Shown here: piece after piece, positions 1 through 4,643 of the stretch
Position numbering within the stretch: position 1 is the first letter of the stretch
Layout of the letters: every line of letters starts with the position of its first letter
NCBI GenBank assembly: GCA_034666665.1
Contig: JAXDLK010000185.1
Coordinates: 1-5,127, forward strand
DNA length: 5,127 nucleotides
Direction: 5' to 3'
DNA from: JAXDLK01 sp034666665
GTDB lineage: Bacteria > Desulfobacterota > Binatia > JACPRU01
Position numbers and translations under genes: made by a program
Notes under the pieces: model-generated
Told to the model about the DNA's origin: nothing
Databases searched by the model: none
Seen by the model: the letters and a program-made list of their open reading frames with translations, nothing else

Positions 1-357
1 GCTGGGCCGTGCACCTTCGGCGGATCCGGTGGCGGACCTTGTCGCCGGCGCTCGGTGCTCGCTGCGACCGCCGCTTGTCGGAAGGCTAGATCGCGATCTT
101 GAGAGCGATTTCTCCGAAGAGTGCCTCTGGAACCTTGGCCCCGCGAGTGCCGTGCCCGCGACTCCGTGTCATTCGAACTAGCCCATAACGCTGCCGGGTC
201 CGCCGCATCCCTCGCGATGAACGCCAGCCGGCACTTGGGGAAGGAGCTCGGCGTCCGGCTGTGACCGAACACCTTGGTGACGGGGTCGCATCGCGCCGTG
301 TGCGACGCTCCGCGAACATTCGATCGCCTGCGCCGTCCGCGGTCTTGTCCTCTACCC
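1..357. other. Left flank without an intact gene
   Basis: No convincing complete gene is visible in any frame. The one short complete minus-strand frame (319 to 86) is very arginine-rich over most of its length and looks like a high-GC artefact, although its last dozen or so codons read more like protein. Another minus-strand frame has strongly coding-like codon use from about 287 to 189 and is listed separately. An inverted repeat with 7-bp arms (225-231 and 255-261) is present. No rRNA, tRNA, transposase or clear terminator for the toxin gene was found. Confidence 0.5.
183..299 (-). pseudogene. Possible decayed gene fragment, unassigned
   Basis: Read on the minus strand from 299 downwards, one frame gives a normal-looking peptide (DPVTKVFGHSRTP, then SSFPKCRLAFIARDAADP) whose codons almost all end in G or C. 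This is the same bias as in the intact genes nearby. After about position 190 the bias collapses (TTA, AGT, TCG, AAT codons) and the frame becomes arginine- and serine-rich, while remaining open to the left edge. A neighbouring minus frame ending at 86 (last residues FGEIALKIAI) might be the continuation after a frameshift. There is no credible start and I do not recognise the family. It could be a remnant of a gene disrupted by rearrangement, or chance. Confidence 0.22.
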
Positions 358-729
358 TCAGGTGACCGGGACTCCGATCGACCGCAGGATCGCTTTCTCG
401 ACTTCGACCATTCGATCGAAGGAGACGGAACCGCCGATCGGTCGCGCGCTGAGACGGTCACGCCGCAAGGTCGTGATCTGCTCGCACTTCAGCATGGATG
501 CACGCGAGAGACCGCCTTCCCTCCTTCTCAGGGAAACGTGCGTGGGCGCTTTGCGGAGCGTGCTCGAGGCGGGGACGACGATCACGTCGCCGGCAAGCCG
601 ATTTCGGGAGTCCGGTGACACGACCAGGGCGGGCCGGCGCTTTCCCATGGGCTCGTCCGGAATTCGTACCCAATAGAGATGGCCCCGGCGGGGAGCCCCG
701 CTTTCCGCTTCCGCCGCTAAGGTTCCCAC
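358..729 (-). CDS. MazF/PemK-family endoribonuclease toxin
   Basis: Predicted type II toxin of the MazF/PemK/CcdB fold, a cytoplasmic mRNA interferase that cleaves single-stranded RNA and slows growth when its antitoxin is lost. The 123-residue product fits the family length. Hallmarks: the N-terminal strand RRGHLYWVRI (residues 14-23); the loop KRRPALVVS (30-38), whose R32-P33 matches the conserved catalytic Arg-Pro; the segment VVPASST (51-57), which carries the Ser/Thr of the second catalytic site; and SMLKCEQITTLRRDRL (78-93), the usual interface strand and helix. The GTG at 729 is chosen because the next ATG is residue 28, after the conserved first strand. A longer frame back to 858 overlaps the antitoxin with arginine-rich sequence and is unlikely. 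The GTG lies 10 bp before the antitoxin stop with no clear Shine-Dalgarno, so expression is probably coupled. RNA specificity cannot be predicted. Confidence 0.88.
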   Translation of the reverse strand: MGTLAAEAESGAPRRGHLYWVRIPDEPMGKRRPALVVSPDSRNRLAGDVIVVPASSTLRKAPTHVSLRRREGGLSRASMLKCEQITTLRRDRLSARPIGGSVSFDRMVEVEKAILRSIGVPVT

Positions 730-971
730 TGCCGACGCACGGTTTCGTCGCCGAGCCCAGCCCACGCCGCGTCTTCGATGTGATCCCCGGACCGGAGCGA
801 CCGGTAATAGGACTCGATCGCGCGATCGAGCTCGCTTCGCCGATGCTGCCGGATCCACGAGGAGAGTGCCTCCTCGAATATGGTGCTTCGACCCTTGGCA
901 CCGGCGATCCGATCGATCTCGCGGAGGAGATCGCCCGCGATCGTGACCGACACCTTTGCCTTCGCGGCCAT
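717..971 (-). CDS. Ribbon-helix-helix antitoxin (MazE-type)
   Basis: The 84-residue product is the likely antitoxin for the overlapping MazF-type toxin. The N-terminal half is a ribbon-helix-helix (CopG/Arc-like) DNA-binding module: strand AKVSVTIAG (residues 5-13), helix DLLREIDRIA (14-23), the turn AKGRS (25-29), and helix TIFEEALSSWIRQH (30-43). It should dimerise and bind its own promoter. The C-terminal half (about 46-84) is acidic and aromatic (YY at 55-56, W70, W82) and is the probable segment that wraps around and blocks the toxin. The ATG at 971 is preferred over one at 1004, because the extra 11 residues are not family-like and 971 is preceded by an AGG-rich sequence about 10 bases away. 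Antitoxin-first order with a 13-bp overlap is typical of these modules. Confidence 0.85.
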   Translation of the reverse strand: MAAKAKVSVTIAGDLLREIDRIAGAKGRSTIFEEALSSWIRQHRRSELDRAIESYYRSLRSGDHIEDAAWAGLGDETVRRQWEP

Positions 972-992
972 GGTCGGATGACCTATCCTACC
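972..992. promoter_or_regulatory. Candidate antitoxin operator (21-bp imperfect dyad)
   Basis: The left arm GGTCGGAT (972-979) and the reverse complement of the right arm (985-992, GGTAGGAT) agree at 7 of 8 positions around a 5-bp centre. The dyad directly abuts the antitoxin ATG and covers its presumed ribosome binding region. Ribbon-helix-helix antitoxins commonly repress their own operon from such sites; binding here is inference. A hairpin in the mRNA could also restrict translation. Confidence 0.45.
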
Positions 993-1079
993 TGAAGCGC
1001 ACATCTCAAGAGTTCGTGTTCGATGTGCCTGAGGGATCCGCCCGACGCGAGGAAACTGGGAAGCGAAGCGGGGAGTGAG

Positions 1080-1109
1080 CCCTCGCCCGTCGTCAACCGT
1101 TGGCGAGGG
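1080..1109. repeat. Perfect 8-bp inverted repeat in the divergent spacer
   Basis: CCCTCGCC at 1080-1087 is exactly complementary to GGCGAGGG at 1102-1109, with a 14-base loop. It lies 20 bp before the small membrane-protein start, in the spacer between that gene and the antitoxin. No T-rich run follows on either side, so it does not look like an intrinsic terminator. It may be a protein-binding site or a 5'-leader hairpin for the plus-strand genes. Confidence 0.4.
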
Positions 1110-1129
1110 TCGCGTGGTCTTCTCGGGGC

Positions 1130-1432
1130 ATGCGAGACCACCTCGAAAACATCATCGAGCTGCCCCTCCTCTCCGATTCCGCCGCCGGGTACGCTTCGCC
1201 GCCCGTCGCCACGCGGATCAGCAAAGGCGAGCCGCGGATCAGCGAAGGCGACCGCTTCTGCCTGAGCCTCGCGGGAGCCATGTGTCCGCCGTTCGCGTTC
1301 GTCGTCGGCTTCATCGCGCTGCTGATCGACGAGACCGGCGTCCACGGGGCGCGGGCGAGCTGTCTCCTCGGCGCTTCGCTCGGGGGCGTGATCGCATGGG
1401 TCGTGATCGCGCTGGCGGCGGCCTCGTCATGA
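1130..1432 (+). CDS. Small two-segment membrane protein, unknown function
   Basis: A 100-residue protein of no family I recognise. Residues 1-44 are hydrophilic and include a tandem heptad, RISKGEP followed by RISEGDR (29-42). Two hydrophobic stretches follow, about 45-66 (LSLAGAMCPPFAFVVGFIAL) and 76-98 (SCLLGASLGGVIAWVVIALA), joined by a short loop, DETGVHGAR. This suggests a helical hairpin in the inner membrane. No signal peptidase site is evident. The ATG at 1130 follows a short GGGG; a TTG at 1100 would add ten residues. The stop overlaps the start of the downstream nuclease gene as ATGA, so the two are probably co-transcribed and translationally coupled. That arrangement, and the clean hydrophobic pattern, are the main reasons to call it real. 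The role is unknown; a membrane anchor or partner for the nuclease is possible. Confidence 0.62.
   Translation: MRDHLENIIELPLLSDSAAGYASPPVATRISKGEPRISEGDRFCLSLAGAMCPPFAFVVGFIALLIDETGVHGARASCLLGASLGGVIAWVVIALAAASS
1212..1251 (+). repeat. In-frame 21-bp tandem duplication
   Basis: Two 19-base copies (1212-1230 and 1233-1251) differ at one position (A1223 versus G1244) and are offset by exactly 21 bp. They encode a duplicated heptad, RIS-K/E-G-E/D, in the soluble part of the small membrane protein. The duplication keeps the reading frame. Confidence 0.8.
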
Positions 1433-2811
1433 TGCCGCCGCTCTCGATGCGCGTGCCGCAGCTCTCGAAGACCCGCTTCCTCTCGGGGCTCCAGTGCGAG
1501 AAGCGCCTGTACTTCGAGTCCTACTACCCGGGGCTCGCGACACCGTTCGATGCCGCGACGCGTGCGCGCCTCGACGAGGGGCGGAGAGTCGGCGAGCTCG
1601 CGCGCCGGCGCTTCGCGGGCGGGTGGCTCGTCGCCCACGACAACGTCCATCATCGCGAGGCCGAGCTCGAGACGCGATGGAAGATGGCGGATCCGAGCGT
1701 GCCCGCCGTCTACGAGGCCGCGTTCACCCACGCGGACGTGCGGGTGCGCGCCGACGTGCTCGTGCGCGCACCGGACGGCGCCTTCGACCTGATCGAGGTG
1801 AAGGCGTCGACCGGTGTGCGGCCGGTGCACGAGCCCGACCTCGCGGTCCAGCTCTACGTCCTCGAAGGCGCCGGCGTTCGCATCCGTCGCGCGGGCCTGA
1901 TGCACCTGAACCGCGACTACATCTATATGGGCGGCGCGCACGATCTCTCCGGCCTGTTCGCGATCACGGATCTGACCGACAGCGCCCGCGCGATGCGTCC
2001 CCTGATCGGCGAGCGCCTCGCGCTGCTGCGTGCGGGGCTGGCACACGGCGATCCGCCGCTGCGGGCGCCCGGTGAGCAATGCTGGGAGCCGTACGAGTGT
2101 CCCTTCGTGGCGCACTGCGGAGCGGAGCGTCCGTCGCGATCCTTCGCCGACCCGCCGAACGAGGGAGCCCGTGATGGAATCCGGTACGTGGATCCGGCGA
2201 TCCACGGCGCGCTCGCGGGCGCCGCGTTTCCGATCCACTTTCTCGATTTCGAGACGTTCATGCCGGCGATTCCCCTCTATGCCGGTACCCGGCCGTACGA
2301 GACGATTCCGTTCCAGTGGTCCGACCACGTGCTCGACGCCCGAGGCGAGCTCTCGCACCGCGAGTACCTGCACGACGGCGACGGAGACCCGCGCCGCCGC
2401 TTCGCGGAGACGTTGATCGAGGCGCTCGGCGCCGAGGGAGCGATCGTCGTTTACACCGCCTACGAGGAACGCTGCATCCGCGCCCTCGAACAGGCTCTTC
2501 CGGATCTGGCGCCTGCGCTCGCGGCGGTTCGGGGGCGTCTGTTCGACATTCACCGCGTCATCCGTAGCCACGTCTACGAGCCCGCCTTCAACGGCTCCTT
2601 CTCGCTCAAGGCGGTGCTGCCGGCGCTCGTGCCCGGTCTCGGCTACGACGACCTGGCGATCCGCGACGGTCGGCTCGCCTCGGTGACCTACGGCGAGATC
2701 GTACGCGGCGAGAGCGCCGATGGCCGCCGGGCGGAGCTTCGCGATCAGCTCCTCGCGTACTGTCAGCGCGACACGCTGGCGATGCTCGAGCTCTACCGGA
2801 CGCTGCGCTGA
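1429..2811 (+). CDS. DUF2779 protein: Cas4/RecB-like nuclease fused to DEDD exonuclease
   Basis: A 460-residue cytoplasmic predicted DNA nuclease with two domains. Residues 8-235 resemble the Cas4/RecB-type PD-(D/E)XK fold: LSKTRFLSGLQC (12-23), GRRVGELARRRF (51-62), D109, the core LIEVKAS with E123 and K125, and DLAVQLY (137-143, motif-III-like). C23 with C218, C224 and C230 has the one-plus-three arrangement used for a 4Fe-4S cluster in Cas4 and AddB, here spaced C-x5-C-x5-C. Residues 265-460 match DUF2779, an RNase H-like exonuclease domain: FLDFET (D273, E275), VVYTAYEER (340-348, exo II-like with E346), the family block FNGSFSLKAVLPALVP (387-402), and YCQRDTLAMLELY with D448 (exo III). 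All expected catalytic acids appear present. The ATG at 1429 gives an ATGA overlap with the membrane-protein gene; ATGs at 1432 and 1447 are alternatives. The substrate is unknown; DNA processing or defence is inference. Confidence 0.87.
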   Translation: MMPPLSMRVPQLSKTRFLSGLQCEKRLYFESYYPGLATPFDAATRARLDEGRRVGELARRRFAGGWLVAHDNVHHREAELETRWKMADPSVPAVYEAAFTHADVRVRADVLVRAPDGAFDLIEVKASTGVRPVHEPDLAVQLYVLEGAGVRIRRAGLMHLNRDYIYMGGAHDLSGLFAITDLTDSARAMRPLIGERLALLRAGLAHGDPPLRAPGEQCWEPYECPFVAHCGAERPSRSFADPPNEGARDGIRYVDPAIHGALAGAAFPIHFLDFETFMPAIPLYAGTRPYETIPFQWSDHVLDARGELSHREYLHDGDGDPRRRFAETLIEALGAEGAIVVYTAYEERCIRALEQALPDLAPALAAVRGRLFDIHRVIRSHVYEPAFNGSFSLKAVLPALVPGLGYDDLAIRDGRLASVTYGEIVRGESADGRRAELRDQLLAYCQRDTLAMLELYRTLR

Positions 2812-2825
2812 GCTCCGGATTGTGG

Positions 2826-2834
2826 GTAGACTAC
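2826..2834 (+). promoter_or_regulatory. Candidate -10-like element and palindrome before Uma2 gene
   Basis: In the 28-bp gap after the DUF2779 stop, TAGACT (2827-2832) fits the TANNNT pattern of a -10 box and ends 7 bases before the ATG, the spacing seen in leaderless promoters. It sits within the perfect palindrome GTAG-A-CTAC (2826-2834). No good Shine-Dalgarno is present. Read-through from the upstream gene is equally possible. Confidence 0.25.
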
Positions 2835-2839
2835 GCTCG

Positions 2840-3400
2840 ATGACGTCACAGACTGCGGCGATCGGGGCGGAAGAGTACTTCGATCTCGTTCGCCACGGCG
2901 TGGTCGCGCCGGATGACCGTGTCGAGCTCCTGGAAGGAGTCATCGTCACCATGTCTCCGCAGAGTCCACGGCATGCATCGGCGATGAGGCGGGTGGCGCG
3001 CTCTCTTCGCGACGCCCTTGGCCCGTCGGCGGTGATCAGCGTTCAGTCGCCGCTGGTCGCGGGGCACCGCTCGGTTCCCGAACCGGACGTCGCGGTGCTT
3101 CCCGGCACGGATGCGGATTACGACCAGTCCCATCCGCGCGAGGCCCTGCTCGTCGTCGAAGTGGCGGATTCTTCCCTCGTTCAGGATCGGCTCACCAAAG
3201 CGAGCATCTACGCGGCTGCGGGGATTCCCGAGTACTGGATCGTGAACCTTCGCGACGACGTGGTCGAGGTGTTCCGTTCTCCCGACGTCGCCGCCGGAGC
3301 CTACGGGTCGAGTTCCACGGTGCGGCGCGGCGAGTGTCTGGAGATCGCCGGTCGCCGCGGCTCTGTCGTCGCAGTCGGCGACCTCCTGCCGGCCGTCTGA
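2840..3400 (+). CDS. Uma2-family (DUF820) PD-(D/E)XK nuclease
   Basis: A 186-residue protein of full family length. Uma2 proteins have a restriction-endonuclease-like fold and are multiplied in many large bacterial genomes; their biological role is largely unknown. Visible features in order: EEYFDLV (11-17), VELLEGVIVTMSP (28-40) with conserved E32, the H45 region, EPDVAVLPG (81-89) with P82-D83, LLVVEVADSSLVQDRLTK (103-120) giving the acid E107 and the displaced lysine K120, and YAAAGIPEYWIVN (124-136). D83, E107 and K120 form the expected active site, so it should be catalytically competent. The ATG at 2840 starts right at the family N-terminus. The gene follows the DUF2779 stop by 28 bp on the same strand and its stop is 4 bp from the convergent WYL gene, so it is either the operon's third gene or separately expressed. 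Confidence 0.9.
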   Translation: MTSQTAAIGAEEYFDLVRHGVVAPDDRVELLEGVIVTMSPQSPRHASAMRRVARSLRDALGPSAVISVQSPLVAGHRSVPEPDVAVLPGTDADYDQSHPREALLVVEVADSSLVQDRLTKASIYAAAGIPEYWIVNLRDDVVEVFRSPDVAAGAYGSSSTVRRGECLEIAGRRGSVVAVGDLLPAV

Positions 3401-3404
3401 CCGA

Positions 3405-4529
3405 TCAGCCGTAGAGCGCGCGCGCCTGCTCGAGCAGGGTTCGTACGTCGGTGCGGAGCTTCTCCGGAGCGAGGACCTGCAGGTACGGCCCGTGGCTGAG
3501 GATCCACGTCGCGAGCTCCGTCGTGCCGCGGACCTTCATCCATAGCCGCGTCTTGCGATAACCATCGGGCCCCGGTGTGGAGTCCGGCCGCGGCTCGAGG
3601 AATCGCTGCGTCGGATGAATCGTCCGCTCGCGCAGCCGTGCCTCGGTCTCGCGGTTCTGGATCTCGAGCTCGACCTCCGCCTCGTCTCCCTCGATGATCC
3701 CGAAGAGCCCCTGGAAGTGCCGCTCCGGCGAGTAGTCGGCGGGAACCCGGAAGCGCACCGGCTCGCCGGCTTCGTCGAGGAGCTTCTCGGCGCGGTCGAT
3801 GCGCTCGATCGTCAGGTAGATCGGGCGCTCGTGCCGGTCGCTGTGGCCGAGCAGGTAGAGGCCGCCCTTGTACATCGCCAGCGTGTAGGGCTCGAAGCGG
3901 TGCGTGTGGCCGCCTCCGGCGAGGCCGTAGTACTCGATCTGCAAGACGTGCTGCCGGAGCAGCGCGTCGATCACCGTCGACAGCACTTCCTCGCAGCCGG
4001 CGTAGCTCTTCGGCGCGTACGGCACCGAGTAGAACCTTTCCTCGAAGTTCGACATCAGCAGGCTCTCCTCGGGATCGAGGTGGCGAGCGAGCTCGCGCCA
4101 GATCCGCGAGACGTCTTCCTTCGGCACCACACCTTCGAGGTACCGGAGGACCGTGAAGGCGAGGTACACGGGCATCAGGTCGCGGGCGGGGGCCGCCTCC
4201 TCGGTGCGCGGGACCACCAGCCGGACGCTCGCGATGCGCGTTTCCGAGATGCTCGCCATGCGGTCCTCGTCGACCGGCAGCTCGACGCCGTTCTTGTCGT
4301 CGAGCCGGAGGACGGCAGGATGGAAGTCGCCGTTGAAGACGCCGATCCGCAGGCCGGCGAGGTAGCGCTGCACGCGGCGCCGCTGGAGCTGGAAGTACGT
4401 CATCAGCTCGTCGACGGTGATCGAGCGCCGCGGCTCGGTCAGCCGGAAGGCGACCTGGGCGACCAGGCTCGGGACCTGGTACGTGAGGCCGTACCCCTCC
4501 CGTTTCGGCTTCGCGCGCTTCGTCGGCAT
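3405..4529 (-). CDS. WYL-domain transcriptional regulator
   Basis: A 374-residue predicted DNA-binding regulator with ligand-sensing WYL and WCX domains. The N-terminal winged helix-turn-helix covers about 18-75, with probable recognition helix QRRRVQRYLAGLR (49-61). A linker helical region (about 115-180) follows. The WYL domain spans about 192-265: VLQIEYYG (195-202), HRFEPYTLAMYKGGLYLLGH (210-229) in which L224-Y225-L226 takes the place of the W-Y-L tripeptide, and PIYLTIERI (236-244). The C-terminal WCX-like part is about 270-372. WYL proteins bind nucleic acid or other ligands and regulate defence, DNA-damage and CRISPR genes (for example BrxR, CapW, PafBC). The ATG at 4529 follows a G7 run at a Shine-Dalgarno distance and is the first good start. 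It diverges from the right-hand Uma2 gene, its most obvious regulatory target, and probably controls itself. Confidence 0.88.
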   Translation of the reverse strand: MPTKRAKPKREGYGLTYQVPSLVAQVAFRLTEPRRSITVDELMTYFQLQRRRVQRYLAGLRIGVFNGDFHPAVLRLDDKNGVELPVDEDRMASISETRIASVRLVVPRTEEAAPARDLMPVYLAFTVLRYLEGVVPKEDVSRIWRELARHLDPEESLLMSNFEERFYSVPYAPKSYAGCEEVLSTVIDALLRQHVLQIEYYGLAGGGHTHRFEPYTLAMYKGGLYLLGHSDRHERPIYLTIERIDRAEKLLDEAGEPVRFRVPADYSPERHFQGLFGIIEGDEAEVELEIQNRETEARLRERTIHPTQRFLEPRPDSTPGPDGYRKTRLWMKVRGTTELATWILSHGPYLQVLAPEKLRTDVRTLLEQARALYG

Positions 4530-4542
4530 CGGCGTCCCCCCC
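4530..4542 (-). promoter_or_regulatory. G7-tract ribosome binding region of the WYL gene
   Basis: On the minus strand seven consecutive Gs (plus-strand C run at 4536-4542) sit 6 bases before the ATG at 4529, in the place of a Shine-Dalgarno. It supports this start. Homopolymer runs of this length can slip during replication, which would alter spacing or strength; that consequence is inference. Confidence 0.45.
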
Positions 4543-4591
4543 GGTTCGCGCCAATGGTTGATCGCGGACTCGGCGATCTTCAAGCACACGA

Positions 4592-4614
4592 CGCGGTGGC
4601 GAGGAAACCACGCG
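4592..4614. promoter_or_regulatory. Candidate operator: imperfect dyad in WYL/Uma2 spacer
   Basis: CGCGGTGG (4592-4599) and CCACGCG (4608-4614) are inverted around 8 bp, matching exactly except for one extra G in the left arm. It lies near the middle of the 114-bp divergent spacer, where a regulator could act on both genes. WYL regulators usually bind such dyads as dimers; assignment to this protein is inference. Confidence 0.35.
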
Positions 4615-4618
4615 GATG

Positions 4619-4631
4619 TTCCCTCGAGGAA
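4619..4631. promoter_or_regulatory. Candidate dyad around CTCGAG before the second Uma2 gene
   Basis: CCTCGAGG (4622-4629) is a perfect 8-bp palindrome, extended to TTCC and GGAA arms if one extra C is allowed. It ends 12 bp before the Uma2 ATG and its right side may also serve as a weak purine-rich ribosome site. It could be a second operator half or a chance palindrome. Confidence 0.25.
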
Positions 4632-4643
4632 TGGGGCTGAGCT

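Noticed and set aside
225..261. Inverted repeat CAGCCGG/CCGGCTG in the left flank, considered as an integron attC site or terminator
   Set aside because: It lacks the GTTRRRY/RYYYAAC core boxes of attC in the right places and has no T-run. Short GC arms like this are common by chance in GC-rich DNA.
1075..1428. Upstream extension of the DUF2779 frame
   Set aside because: The added residues are arginine-rich and lie over the small membrane-protein gene in another frame. The family N-terminus begins only after 1429.
1093..2952. 619-residue minus-strand reading frame opposite the DUF2779 gene
   Set aside because: It is a mirror of the coding frame in GC-rich DNA, rich in Arg, Val and Glu with no recognisable domain. 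The plus frame has clear family motifs.
3301..4611. 436-residue minus-strand frame overlapping the WYL gene
   Set aside because: It is dominated by Arg, Ala, Pro and Gly in low-complexity runs and shadows the WYL gene, which has intact domains in another frame.
3615..4640. 341-residue plus-strand frame opposite the WYL gene
   Set aside because: An antisense shadow of a well-supported gene; no motifs and a biased Leu/Val/Glu/Arg composition.
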